A stretch of 64,000 bases of DNA from JBGSYN01 sp041750975 (GTDB taxonomy: Bacteria > Pseudomonadota > Alphaproteobacteria > Geminicoccales > Geminicoccaceae). Under the pieces are notes generated by a model, which saw only the letters and a program-made list of their open reading frames with translations, did not search any database and had not been told where the DNA came from. The translations under genes were made by a program, and so were the position numbers. The stretch lies in NCBI GenBank assembly GCA_041750975.1, contig JBGSYN010000278.1, positions 8,566 to 72,565 of the forward strand, written 5' to 3'. This document shows, in pieces, positions 53,143 to 62,177 of the stretch (position 1 is its first letter; the number at the start of each line of letters is the position of its first letter).

Positions 53143-53622
53143 TCAGTGGACTAGGCCGGAGCCACGAACCTGACGGTGGGCCTGGCCAAAGCTGCTCATC
53201 CTCATCTCCCACAACTCTTCGGCCAACCGGTCCTGAATCGTCGCAATCGAGCAATGGGTCATGTCTTTCTCGATTTCGCGGCAGATGCGTGGGGCAAGAC
53301 TAAGCGGCAAGGCCTGCCGAAGCTGGCTCATCATCCATGCGGGCAGCACGAGCACGATGGAACAGTCCACAAATCGAGTAGCGAACAATTGGATTTCCGA
53401 CGCGAGCACACGGACGAAATCTCGGGACCCTTGACGCCGGTACTCCGCTTTCGTCGGGGATCCCAGAAAGTCGCCGAGAGCAACTCTCGCCGGCCCCCGT
53501 GCCAGGACGGTGTCGCGATTGAGATAGTCGACAAAGTCGAAATGCCGAAAGCAACCGTCGGCTTGGATGAAGAGGGCTTCGTCACTGTCAGCGACGACGA
53601 TTAGATATTCTTCCGGTCTCAC
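53143..53622 (-). CDS. Host-attachment-family-like protein
   Basis: 159 residues from GTG at 53622, with GGGAGG upstream. YLIVVADSDEALFIQ at the N-terminus and IVLVLPAWMMSQLRQALPLSLAPRICREIEKDMTHC in the C-terminal half resemble the Host_attach / AtsE-type families. No signal peptide. Biochemical role unknown. A perfect FNR box lies 109 bases upstream. Confidence 0.6.
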   Translation of the reverse strand: MRPEEYLIVVADSDEALFIQADGCFRHFDFVDYLNRDTVLARGPARVALGDFLGSPTKAEYRRQGSRDFVRVLASEIQLFATRFVDCSIVLVLPAWMMSQLRQALPLSLAPRICREIEKDMTHCSIATIQDRLAEELWEMRMSSFGQAHRQVRGSGLVH

Positions 53623-53669
53623 TTTAGCCTCCCGGGTATGGAACTCGATTGCCAGGCATTCGAGTCACT

Positions 53670-53686
53670 GCCGCCCTAGTGGCGGC
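53670..53686. other. Short hairpin in the leader of the host-attachment-like gene
   Basis: GCCGCC (53670-53675), loop CTAGT, GGCGGC (53681-53686). It lies between the FNR box and the gene start, in the probable 5' leader. Confidence 0.35.
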
Positions 53687-53730
53687 CGGACACTTGACCC
53701 TGATCCTCCCATAACACCCGAGGCGGCACA

Positions 53731-53744
53731 TTGATCCACATCAA
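53731..53744. promoter_or_regulatory. Perfect FNR box
   Basis: TTGAT-CCAC-ATCAA matches the FNR/FixK consensus exactly. It sits in the 304-base gap (53623-53926) between the FNR-type regulator's stop and the start of the host-attachment-like gene, so it most likely drives the latter. No gene is seen in that gap. Confidence 0.8.
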
Positions 53745-53926
53745 TGAATTTATTTCTCCGCGTTATACATGAAAACTAAGATGAGGCGAGAGTTTATTCG
53801 CCTAAAAGTGTAGATCGACCACACCTGATTGGCTGGCATCCGAAATTGAAGTTGCGAAATTGTTCCATAGGGGCGGGTAATCGCCGACAGCGTCAGATCG
53901 ACATGGCGGTCCCTTAGCCGAGTATT

Positions 53927-54664
53927 TCAGTTACCGTCGCCGCCCTCGGCAATCCGTCTGAGTCTATCGACATCGTTCACTTTGACTTCCTGCGGCGTCG
54001 GCAAGGAGATCAGGCCATCGCGCGCAAGTCCCGTGAACGTGCGGCTGACGGTTTCAAAGGTGAGCCCTAGATAGTCGGCGATATCGAATCGTGTCATCGG
54101 CAGCCGCAACAGGAGCGCCGGTGAGTGATTCGGTTGCATGACGTCGACGAAACTGACAATAAAGGCGGCAAGGCGTTCGCGTGCGGTGGTTCGCCCGAGC
54201 AACAACTCGTGGTAATGGGCCTCGGCCAGTTCCTGCAAAGCTTTCTGGAACAGGTGGCGCCCGAGCTCAGGATGCTCTCCCGCCAGATGTTCGAGTGACG
54301 AACGCTGGAATCGACAGAGAGTTACTTCGGTCACCGCCTGCGCGGCCACCGTGTGCTCTTTCTCGAATACATGGCCGAGAATGTCGCCGGCAAAAAGGAA
54401 GCCGGTGATTTGTCGCCGGCCGTCATCGAGCGCCTTCCCGCAGGCGACTACGCCCTGCGTGACGATAGAGACATGATCCATCGCATCGCCATGGACCGCG
54501 ATCACGCTGCCTGGCCCAAAGCGGAGTTGGCTCATCGAGCGGGCGATCCGATCCGCTTCAGGCAGCCTCAATCCCTTCAAGATCATGCATTCGCCATGAA
54601 CCTTGCAGCGACCACAGACAGCAAGCCCGGTGGAGGAAATGTCCACGTGGTGGGCCATCGTCAC
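53927..54664 (-). CDS. FNR-type [4Fe-4S] oxygen-sensing regulator (Crp/Fnr family)
   Basis: 245 residues from GTG at 54664, behind GGAGG with 7-base spacing; ATGs at 54709 and 54658 are alternatives. N-terminal CGRCKVHGEC gives the C-x2-C-x5-C pattern of E. coli FNR Cys20, 23, 29, and the fourth ligand is the Cys in EVTLCRFQRSSLEHL. The recognition helix FETVSRTFT has the E-x2-S-R pattern that reads TTGAT. It should bind DNA only without oxygen. It lies 31 bases after matB on the same strand. Confidence 0.9.
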   Translation of the reverse strand: MTMAHHVDISSTGLAVCGRCKVHGECMILKGLRLPEADRIARSMSQLRFGPGSVIAVHGDAMDHVSIVTQGVVACGKALDDGRRQITGFLFAGDILGHVFEKEHTVAAQAVTEVTLCRFQRSSLEHLAGEHPELGRHLFQKALQELAEAHYHELLLGRTTARERLAAFIVSFVDVMQPNHSPALLLRLPMTRFDIADYLGLTFETVSRTFTGLARDGLISLPTPQEVKVNDVDRLRRIAEGGDGN

Positions 54665-54695
54665 GACAATGCCTCCCTCCGGCACCGTCATTCGA

Positions 54696-56222
54696 TCAGT
54701 TGGCGCCACTTATAGTAAATAGGTCGGCAAAGGCCTTGCGTAAGACGTTCTTTTGAACCTTGCCCATTGCGTTTCGCGGCAACTCGGGGACGAAGCGGAT
54801 CGCTTTCGGCAGCTTGAAGCCCGCCAAATCTTCGCGCAACGCTGCCTGAACTGCGCTTTCATCCGGTGGCTCTGAAGCAGCGATGACAGCAACGACCGCC
54901 TCGCCGAAATCCGGATGCGGCACGCCGATGACGGCACTTTCCGTGACGCCCTTCAGCGCGTCGATCACGGTTTCGATTTCTTTTGGGTAGATGTTCAATC
55001 CACCCGAGATGATGAGGTCCTTGGCGCGGCCGATGATCTCGAGATAACCGTCGGCATCGAGCCTGCCGATGTCGCCCGTGATGAAGAAACCGTCGGCACG
55101 AAATTCTTCCCCGGTTTTTTCGGGGAGGCGCCAATAGCCGCCAAAGAGATTGGGTCCCATAACCTCCACGGTCCCGGGCTCGCCGGGTGGCACAGGGTCT
55201 CCCATCTCGTTGCACACTCTGACGGAAATGCCGGGGAGCGGCAGGCCGACCGTGCCTGGCTTGCGAACACCCTCGAGCGGATTGGACGTGTTCATGCCCG
55301 TCTCGGTCATGCCATAGCGCTCCAGTATGCGATGACCGGTCACCTCCTCGAAGCGGGAAAAGGTTTCGGCGAGCAACGGCGCCGAGCCCGATATGAAAAC
55401 ACGGATATGTTGCGTGACCGCGGCGGTGAACGCGGGGCAAGCGAGAAGTCGGGTATAGAAAGTGGGCACCCCCATCATCGCGGTCGCCTTCGGTAACGAG
55501 GCGCAAGCGATCTCGGCATCGAATTTCGGCAGGAAGATCATGCGACCGCCGCCGAGCATCGCGGTGTTGCTGGCCACGAACAGGCCATGGACGTGATAGA
55601 TGGGGAGCATGTGCAACAGCACATCGTCCGGCGAAAAGCTCCAACTGGCACGCAAGGTCATGGCGTTCGAGGCGATCGCCCGATGGCTCAGCATGGCACC
55701 TTTGGCGCGGCCCGTCGTTCCGGAGGTATAGATCAGCGAGGCGAGGTCGCCCGGTTCCATCGCGATCGTGGGGAAGTCCTTGTCCGCGTCGTCCGCCAGA
55801 TCCGCAAGCTCGCCCCCACCCGCCGCATCCAGGCTGATGACACGCGCCAGACCGACGCTCGGCCGGGCCGCGATCGCGTCGGCGTTCGACGGATCGCAGA
55901 CAATCAGCGCCGGTTCCGCATCCCGGAAGAAATGATCCAGCTCGTGTTGCGTATAAGAGGTGTTGAGCGGCAGAAACACGGCGCCGGCCCTGAGACAGGC
56001 CAGATAGAGAAAGAGGGCCTCCGCGGATTTCTCGACCTGCACGGCAACCCGATCGCCCGTTCGGACGCCCAATGTCTGCAACACATGGGCGAGTTGGGCG
56101 GTGCGCTCGAGCATCTGAGGATAGGTGCGGACACTGCCGTCGGCGAGTTCGAGCAGCGGCATCGTCGGGCGCGCTTCGGCGACAGTCTGGATCGCTTCGA
56201 AGAAATTGCCGCTCGATACCAT
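54696..56222 (-). CDS. matB: Malonyl-CoA synthetase-like acyl-CoA ligase
   Basis: About 508 residues from ATG at 56222 (MVSSGNFFEAI); an in-frame ATG at 56288 is possible. ANL family motifs are present: LIYTSGTTGRAKGAMLSH, the RYGMTETGMNTSNPL region that marks MatB-type malonate ligases, TGDIGRLDADGYLEIIGRAKD and the catalytic Lys in PRNAMGKVQKN. It makes malonyl-CoA from malonate, CoA and ATP. No malonate transporter or decarboxylase is adjacent. It lies upstream of the FNR-type gene. Confidence 0.85.
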   Translation of the reverse strand: MVSSGNFFEAIQTVAEARPTMPLLELADGSVRTYPQMLERTAQLAHVLQTLGVRTGDRVAVQVEKSAEALFLYLACLRAGAVFLPLNTSYTQHELDHFFRDAEPALIVCDPSNADAIAARPSVGLARVISLDAAGGGELADLADDADKDFPTIAMEPGDLASLIYTSGTTGRAKGAMLSHRAIASNAMTLRASWSFSPDDVLLHMLPIYHVHGLFVASNTAMLGGGRMIFLPKFDAEIACASLPKATAMMGVPTFYTRLLACPAFTAAVTQHIRVFISGSAPLLAETFSRFEEVTGHRILERYGMTETGMNTSNPLEGVRKPGTVGLPLPGISVRVCNEMGDPVPPGEPGTVEVMGPNLFGGYWRLPEKTGEEFRADGFFITGDIGRLDADGYLEIIGRAKDLIISGGLNIYPKEIETVIDALKGVTESAVIGVPHPDFGEAVVAVIAASEPPDESAVQAALREDLAGFKLPKAIRFVPELPRNAMGKVQKNVLRKAFADLFTISGAN

Positions 56223-56375
56223 GCCCTGCCTTTCGCTGATGCGATCCCAATCAACAAGATATCGAGACGAGGATTGAGATGGCGTCAAGCCTGTGCCAAG
56301 GCCATTGCGTCAGCTGCTCGCCCGCCGATCCTCGATCGTCGGCGCTGCTCAACCATTTGCCGGAGGCAGACAAAG

Positions 56376-56912
56376 ATGCGTGTATTTGGGCGAAGCCTTG
56401 GCCATTATTTCGTTCCCCTAGGTTTTTGCCTTAGCGCGAGCATGTACTGCGCCACGGCAACGGCCGAGGAAGTAACCTACGATCTCGGTGTCTGCCCCGA
56501 ACAGTTCGAACGCGTCGTCAAGACCAGCGTCGAGTGCTCGGCGCAGGCCTGGCTCACCGAGGAAGGCTTGCTGGCGCTGCCCGAGAGCCTGCGGCCGCTC
56601 CTGGCCGGTCTCCAATGCCGCTCCGCGATCGCGTTCCGTAAGGAAGACATCTACAGCCAGTGGATCCGGGACGATTTCGTCGACCCGCCGCCCATCGAAG
56701 TCGTCTGCGATATCGCGGTCGGCGGCCAGCCGTCATCGTTCAGCGGCGTCTTCGATGCCCGCTGTGATCGCACGAGAGACCGTTGGACGTGTCTGCCGGG
56801 ACTGCAGAACGTCCAGAATCTCGGGATCTTCGGCACGCTACTCGAGACCTACGTCAACACCGATCCAAGAATTGCGGACGGCATGGCGGATCTCGTCTCG
56901 CAACTCGATTGA
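56376..56912 (+). CDS. Secreted hypothetical protein
   Basis: 178 residues from ATG at 56376, with CGGAGG about 10 bases upstream. A signal peptide (HYFVPLGFCLSASMYCATATAEE) precedes a mature part with six cysteines (VCPEQFERVVKTSVECSAQAW; LQCRSAIAF; EVVCDIA; ARCDRTRDRWTCLPG), suggesting disulfides in the periplasm. The frame stays open upstream antisense to matB, but that part is not coding. No family recognised. Confidence 0.65.
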   Translation: MRVFGRSLGHYFVPLGFCLSASMYCATATAEEVTYDLGVCPEQFERVVKTSVECSAQAWLTEEGLLALPESLRPLLAGLQCRSAIAFRKEDIYSQWIRDDFVDPPPIEVVCDIAVGGQPSSFSGVFDARCDRTRDRWTCLPGLQNVQNLGIFGTLLETYVNTDPRIADGMADLVSQLD

Positions 56913-56962
56913 CCGTAACGCGCCAATCTGCGGGCTGCAGAGCAGGAAAAGCAAAAACGCCC

Positions 56963-57106
56963 CTACTTCTCGTGGCGTTGCCTCAATTGCGATTTCTCGC
57001 CGCGCTGCTGAGCCTTTCGGGCGGACCAGAACTGCCAGCCGGCATAGATAAAGACGGCGACAAGGGTGACGAGGGCAAGCGGAAGGATGATCGCGGAGTC
57101 TGACAT
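56963..57106 (-). CDS. Possible 47-residue single-pass membrane protein
   Basis: ATG at 57106 to TAG at 56963. One transmembrane segment (AIILPLALVTLVAVFIYAGWQFW) is followed by a basic, glutamine-rich tail (SARKAQQRGEKSQLRQRHEK), a positive-inside topology. Only a weak AAGGTAG lies upstream. It fills most of a gap between two plus-strand genes; the composition looks protein-like but no homologue is recognised. Confidence 0.4.
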   Translation of the reverse strand: MSDSAIILPLALVTLVAVFIYAGWQFWSARKAQQRGEKSQLRQRHEK

Positions 57107-57119
57107 CGATAAGCACTAC

Positions 57120-57174
57120 CTTTGAAGCGTTTCATTCCCCGCGCGCCCCTTAAACCGATTCATATGCTTCAAAG
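57120..57174. promoter_or_regulatory. Inverted repeat upstream of the glycerol importer operon
   Basis: CTTTGAAGC (57120-57128) and its exact reverse complement GCTTCAAAG (57166-57174), centres 46 bases apart. They lie 140 bases before glpV. They could be paired operator halves of a looping repressor, such as a DeoR-type GlpR, but that is speculation. No terminator-like features. Confidence 0.4.
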
Positions 57175-57313
57175 TTCCATCGTATCGTGATGCCTGGCCG
57201 CGGCAAAAGCTCGCTTGGTGCGACGTCGAACTTTGCTGTTGACGGCTAAGTACGTTCACGACCTTATTCCCGCAACGGGGGTTGGCCCGACATAAACATT
57301 GGAGGCTAAACAA

Positions 57314-59047
57314 TTGAGAACTGACTTGTTTGCGGCGGTCGCCATTGGCGCGATCATGGCGGCGTCCGCGCCGGCTTTTGCCGACATAGCGGCGGCGGAA
57401 CGGTGGATCGATGAGGAATTCCAGCCCTCCTCGCTGACGCGGGACGAGCAGCTGGCCGAGATGGAGTGGTTCATCCAGGCGGCCGAGCCGTTCCAGGGGA
57501 TGGAGATCAACGTTCTCTCCGAGGCCATTCCGACGCATTCCTATGAGGCCGACACGCTGACGCGGGCATTCAGGGAAATCACCGGTATCACGGTCAATCA
57601 CCAGCTTCTGGGCGAAGGTGAAGTGGTGCAGGCCGTACAGACCCAGATGCAGACCAACCGCAATCTCTATGATGCTTATGTCAATGATGCTGATTTGATC
57701 GGCACCCACTCCCGTCTGCAGAGTGCCGTCAATCTCACCGACTGGATGGCCGGCGATGGCGCCGACGTCACGAGCCCGACGATCGATCTCGAGGACTATA
57801 TCGGCCTGCCTTCGGGCACCGGCCCCGACGGCAAGCTCTGGCAGCTGCCGGACCAGCAGTTCGCCAATCTCTATTGGTTCCGCAAGGACTGGTTCGATCG
57901 GCCGGAGCTGCAGGAGCAGTTCCAGGCGAAATATGGCTACGAGCTGGGTGTGCCGCTGAACTGGTCGGCCTATGAGGACATCGCCGAGTTCTTCAGCGAG
58001 GATGTCCAGGAAATCGACGGTGTCCGCATCTACGGCCATATGGACTACGGCAAACGCGCGCCCGATCTCGGCTGGCGTATGACCGATGCCTGGCTGTCGA
58101 TGGCCGGCGCCGGCGACAAGGGCCTGCCGAACGGCCGTCCGGTCGATGAATGGGGCATCCGTATGGCTGAGGATTCATGCAATCCTGTTGGTGCTTCGGT
58201 CGATCGCGGCGGTGCAACGAACGGCCCGGCGGCAGTTTACGCGATTCGCAAATGGGACGAGTGGCTGCGCCAATACGCACCTCCGGGTGCTGCCGATTAC
58301 GATTTCTACCAATCGCTGCCGGCGCTCTCGCAGGGCAACGTCGCGCAGCAGATCTTCTGGTACACGGCCTTCACCGCCAACATGGTGGCGCCGCAATCGG
58401 AAGGGAACAAGACCGTCGATGCGGACGCCACCCCCCTCTGGCGCATGGCGCCCTCGCCGCATGGTCCCTACTGGGAAGAGGGCATGAAGGTCGGCTATCA
58501 GGATGTCGGCTCCTGGACCCTGTTCAATTCGACCCCGGTGGATCGCCGTCAGGCGGCTTGGCTCTATGCGCAGTTCGTTACCTCGAAAACGGTGGATGTG
58601 AAGAAGAGCCAGGTCGGCCTGACCTTCATTCGCGACACCACGATCAACCATGAGAGCTTCACCGAGCGTTCGCCGAAGTTGGGCGGACTGGTCGAGTTCT
58701 ATCGCTCGCCCGATCGCGTGATGTGGACGGATACCGGCGTCAACGTGCCGGACTATCCGAAGATGGCACAGCTCTGGTGGCAGAACATCGGTGACGTCAA
58801 TTCAGGGGCTCTGACACCGCAGGAAGCGATGGACCGGCTGGCCTCGGAAATGGATGACGTGATGGAGCGGATGCAGCGCGCGGATGAGGCCAATAGTACC
58901 TATGGCGGTTGCGGACCCCGTATGAACGAGCCGGAGAGTGCCGAGTACTGGCTCGAGCAGCCTGGAGCACCCAAGCCGTTGTTGGAGAACGAGAAGCCGC
59001 AGGGCCAGACTGCCAAATACGAGGATCTCGTCGCCAGCTGGCAGTAG
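57314..59047 (+). CDS. glpV: Glycerol ABC transporter substrate-binding protein
   Basis: 577 residues from TTG at 57314, placed 8 bases after GGAGG. A signal peptide ends near APAFADI. The long mature part (ERWIDEEFQPSSLTRDEQLAEMEWFI; HMDYGKRAPDLGWRMTDAWLSMAG) is typical of GlpV, the large family 1-type binding protein of rhizobial glycerol importers. First gene of glpVSTPQU. Glycerol is the known ligand in the family; not proven here. Confidence 0.9.
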   Translation: MRTDLFAAVAIGAIMAASAPAFADIAAAERWIDEEFQPSSLTRDEQLAEMEWFIQAAEPFQGMEINVLSEAIPTHSYEADTLTRAFREITGITVNHQLLGEGEVVQAVQTQMQTNRNLYDAYVNDADLIGTHSRLQSAVNLTDWMAGDGADVTSPTIDLEDYIGLPSGTGPDGKLWQLPDQQFANLYWFRKDWFDRPELQEQFQAKYGYELGVPLNWSAYEDIAEFFSEDVQEIDGVRIYGHMDYGKRAPDLGWRMTDAWLSMAGAGDKGLPNGRPVDEWGIRMAEDSCNPVGASVDRGGATNGPAAVYAIRKWDEWLRQYAPPGAADYDFYQSLPALSQGNVAQQIFWYTAFTANMVAPQSEGNKTVDADATPLWRMAPSPHGPYWEEGMKVGYQDVGSWTLFNSTPVDRRQAAWLYAQFVTSKTVDVKKSQVGLTFIRDTTINHESFTERSPKLGGLVEFYRSPDRVMWTDTGVNVPDYPKMAQLWWQNIGDVNSGALTPQEAMDRLASEMDDVMERMQRADEANSTYGGCGPRMNEPESAEYWLEQPGAPKPLLENEKPQGQTAKYEDLVASWQ

Positions 59048-59134
59048 GCCCGCTGGTCGGGTTCGGCATTATCGGAACGGAACGGCGAAGCCTCGCGGTG
59101 CGCCGCGCTTCGCCCCGTTTCCCGAGGACAATGC

Positions 59135-60202
59135 ATGGCTCTTGAGCTCAGGTCGGTGAGCAAACGGGTGGGTGGCGTGACCCATATCCACCCGACCGAT
59201 CTCGTCCTCGAGCGGGGCAGCTTCAACATCCTCTTGGGCACCACGCTCGCCGGCAAGACGACGTTGATGCAACTGATGGCGGGACTTGATCGCCCGAGCA
59301 CGGGCTCTGTCTGGTTCGACGGCAAGGACGTCACGGGTGTTTCAGTGCGTCAGCGCAATGTCTCGATGGTCTATCAGCAGTTCATCAACTATCCGAATTT
59401 CACGGTCTACGAGAATATCGCTTCGCCGCTCAAGGTGGCGGGCTTCGACCGGGGCGAAATCGATCGGCGCGTCAATTCCGCAGCTGAACTTCTCAAGCTC
59501 AAGCCGATGCTGCAGCGACGGCCCAGCGAGCTTTCCGGTGGCCAGCAGCAGCGCACGGCGATGGCGCGGGCGATCGTCAAGGATGCCGGTCTGGTGCTGC
59601 TGGACGAACCCTTGGCCAATCTCGATTTCAAGCTCAGGGAGGATCTAAGGGACGAGCTGCCGCGGCTCTTTGCCGACCGCGACTGCATCGTTGTCTATGC
59701 TACGACTGAGCCCGTCGAGGCGCTGCTCTTCGGCGGTCACACGGCGACCTTGTCGGAAGGACGGGTGACCCAGTTCGGCCCGACCAGCGAGATCTACCGG
59801 CGACCGCAGGATCTGGTCAGCGCCCGCGTCTTCTCGGAGCCGCTCATCAATGTCGCCAGCGTACAAAAGCGCGGTCATGAGTTCGCCCTCGGCAATCGCG
59901 CCCGCTGGAATGCCGTCGGTGGCACCGAAAATCTGGCGGACGGCGACTATATCTTGGGCATCCGGCCGCATCATGTGACCCCCACCCCCGAGGGGGCGGA
60001 GCCCGTTGCCATCGAGGGCGTGGTGTTGATCACCGAACTTGCGGGCTCGGAGAGCGTCGCTCATGTCGATATCGGCGAAGCGACATGGGTTTCGCAGGCC
60101 CACGGGATCCATCCGCATGAGATCGGCGAGACGTCGCGTCTCTATGCCGACATGTCCCGCGCCCTCATCTTCGATGGCGACGGCGGCAGGATCTGGCCAT
60201 GA
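59135..60202 (+). CDS. glpS: Glycerol ABC transporter ATPase GlpS
   Basis: 355 residues. Walker A has the subgroup-specific form GTTLAGKTTLMQLMAG; signature LSGGQQQRTAMARAIVKD; Walker B LVLLDEPLANLDFK; a C-terminal TOBE-type domain follows (GIRPHHVTPTPEGAEPVAIEG). It pairs with GlpT as the two unequal ATPases of the importer. GAGGA lies just before the ATG. Confidence 0.92.
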   Translation: MALELRSVSKRVGGVTHIHPTDLVLERGSFNILLGTTLAGKTTLMQLMAGLDRPSTGSVWFDGKDVTGVSVRQRNVSMVYQQFINYPNFTVYENIASPLKVAGFDRGEIDRRVNSAAELLKLKPMLQRRPSELSGGQQQRTAMARAIVKDAGLVLLDEPLANLDFKLREDLRDELPRLFADRDCIVVYATTEPVEALLFGGHTATLSEGRVTQFGPTSEIYRRPQDLVSARVFSEPLINVASVQKRGHEFALGNRARWNAVGGTENLADGDYILGIRPHHVTPTPEGAEPVAIEGVVLITELAGSESVAHVDIGEATWVSQAHGIHPHEIGETSRLYADMSRALIFDGDGGRIWP

Positions 60203-60233
60203 GGCGGGTCCATCGCCCAGAGAGGCGCCGTTG

Positions 60234-61301
60234 ATGGCACGCATTACCCTGGACGGGATGCGCCACAGCTATTCGCCCACGCCTTCCGGCGACGACGACT
60301 ATGCCTTGAAGCGGCTCGATCTCGAATGGTCGGACGGCGGCGCCTATGCCCTGTTGGGGCCATCGGGTTGTGGCAAGAGCACCTTGCTCAATGTCATCTC
60401 CGGGCTGTTGCGCCCGAGCGAGGGCCGCATCCTGTTCGATGACGAGGATATCACCGGCTTGCCGCCCGATCGCCGCAACATCGCGCAGGTGTTCCAGTTT
60501 CCCGTCATCTACGACACCATGACGGTCCGCGAGAATCTCGAATTTCCGCTGCGCAATCGCGGCCTGCCGTCAAATGTGGCAAGGCAGCGTGCGATCGAGA
60601 TCGCCGAGCTCCTGGAGCTTAGCGATATTCTCGATCAGCGCGCCGCCGGCCTCACGGCGGACGGCAAGCAGAAAATCTCGCTAGGCCGCGGCTTGGTCCG
60701 CGAGGACGTGGCGGCAATCCTGTTCGATGAGCCGCTGACCGTGATCGACCCGCATCTGAAATGGCAGCTTCGCTCCAAACTCAAGGAACTGCATCAGCGG
60801 GTCCAGCGGACGATGATCTATGTCACCCACGATCAGACCGAAGCACTGACCTTCGCCGATCGGGTCGTCGTCATGAATGACGGCAATGTCGTCCAGATCG
60901 GCACGCCAAGCGAGTTGTTCGAAGCGCCCCACCATACCTTCGTCGGCTACTTCATCGGCTCGCCCGGGATGAATGTGATGCCGTGCGACGTCCGGGGCGG
61001 CCAGGCATTCTTCGCCGGCGACCCGATCGAGACGACCAACGCCAATCTGGTCAAAGAGGGTGCAACCGGGCTCGAGCTGGGGATCCGGCCGGAATTCGTC
61101 AGCTTCGCCGAAAAGGGGCTCGAGGTCCGCGTCGTTCGGGTCCGCGATGCCGGGCGGTCTCAGGTGATCGACACCGAACGCGCCGGCACGATCATTCGCC
61201 TGTTGTTGTTGGAAGGTGTGGAGGTCCCGGCGGAAACGGCCCGAATCGCCTTCGATTCCAAGCGCACCCGCGTCTACGCCGATGGCTGGCTGGTCGAATG
61301 A
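60234..61301 (+). CDS. glpT: Glycerol ABC transporter ATPase GlpT
   Basis: 355 residues from ATG at 60234; the longer frame overlaps glpS. Walker A is GPSGCGKSTLLNVISG, Walker B AAILFDEPLTVIDPH. The signature motif is degenerate (LTADGKQKISLGRGL instead of LSGGQ), as is usual for GlpT. TOBE domain at the C-terminus (GIRPEFVSFAEKGLEV). Confidence 0.92.
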   Translation: MARITLDGMRHSYSPTPSGDDDYALKRLDLEWSDGGAYALLGPSGCGKSTLLNVISGLLRPSEGRILFDDEDITGLPPDRRNIAQVFQFPVIYDTMTVRENLEFPLRNRGLPSNVARQRAIEIAELLELSDILDQRAAGLTADGKQKISLGRGLVREDVAAILFDEPLTVIDPHLKWQLRSKLKELHQRVQRTMIYVTHDQTEALTFADRVVVMNDGNVVQIGTPSELFEAPHHTFVGYFIGSPGMNVMPCDVRGGQAFFAGDPIETTNANLVKEGATGLELGIRPEFVSFAEKGLEVRVVRVRDAGRSQVIDTERAGTIIRLLLLEGVEVPAETARIAFDSKRTRVYADGWLVE

Positions 61302-61311
61302 GGGCGCGCCC

Positions 61312-62175
61312 ATGAACAAAACCGAAAACCAGCGGGGTTGGTTCTTCGTCCTGCCCGTCCTCCTCCTGGTCGCCTTCAACGCCATCATCCCCCTGATGAC
61401 GGTGGTCAACTATTCGGTGCAGGAAACTTTCGGCAATAACGAGTTCTTCTGGGCCGGGGTCATCTGGTTCGAGGACATGCTGCAATCCGAGCGCTTTCAC
61501 AATGCGCTGCTGCGGCAGATCCTCTTCACCGGCATCATCCTTTTGATCGAGATACCGCTAGGCGTCGCCGTTGCCCTGACGATGCCGCGCCAGGGTCCCT
61601 GGGTGTCGGTCTGTCTCGTCTTGATGGCACTACCGCTCTTGATCCCGTTCAACGTCGTCGGCGCCATCTGGAACATCTTCGCCCTGCCGGATATCGGGCT
61701 TTTGGGCCGGGGCCTCAACGAGCTCGGCATCGATTACAACTTTACGCGCCAGGTCGGCTCCGCCTGGTTCACCATCATCCTGATGGATGTCTGGCACTGG
61801 ACCTCGCTCGTCGTGCTCCTCGCCTATGCCGGCCTCGTCTCGATCCCCGAAGCCTATTATCAGGCGGCACGGATCGATGCCGCCAGCCATTGGGCGATCT
61901 TCCGCTATATCCAGCTGCCCAAGTTGAAACGTGTGCTGACCATCGCCGTGCTGCTCCGCTTCATGGACAGCTTCAACATCTATACGGAGGTGTTCGTCCT
62001 GACCGGCGGCGGTCCGGGCAACGCGACGACGCTGCTCTCCATCGACCTCGACAAGATCGCACTCGGCCAGTTCGACCTCGGCCCGGCGGCCGCAATGTCG
62101 CTGATCTATTTCCTCATCATCCTGGTGTTCAGCTGGATTTTCTACACGATCATGATGCGCAACGAGGCCCAGTAG
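61312..62175 (+). CDS. glpP: Glycerol ABC transporter permease GlpP
   Basis: 287 residues from ATG at 61312, with about six membrane segments starting WFFVLPVLLLVAFNAIIPLM. The EAA loop is EAYYQAARIDAASHWAIFRYIQLP. It forms the pore with GlpQ. The start lies 10 bases after glpT. Confidence 0.92.
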   Translation: MNKTENQRGWFFVLPVLLLVAFNAIIPLMTVVNYSVQETFGNNEFFWAGVIWFEDMLQSERFHNALLRQILFTGIILLIEIPLGVAVALTMPRQGPWVSVCLVLMALPLLIPFNVVGAIWNIFALPDIGLLGRGLNELGIDYNFTRQVGSAWFTIILMDVWHWTSLVVLLAYAGLVSIPEAYYQAARIDAASHWAIFRYIQLPKLKRVLTIAVLLRFMDSFNIYTEVFVLTGGGPGNATTLLSIDLDKIALGQFDLGPAAAMSLIYFLIILVFSWIFYTIMMRNEAQ

Positions 62176-62177
62176 TC

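Noticed and set aside
55587..56375. Upstream in-frame extension of the secreted hypothetical protein
   Set aside because: It runs antisense to matB; the signal peptide at 56376 marks the real start.
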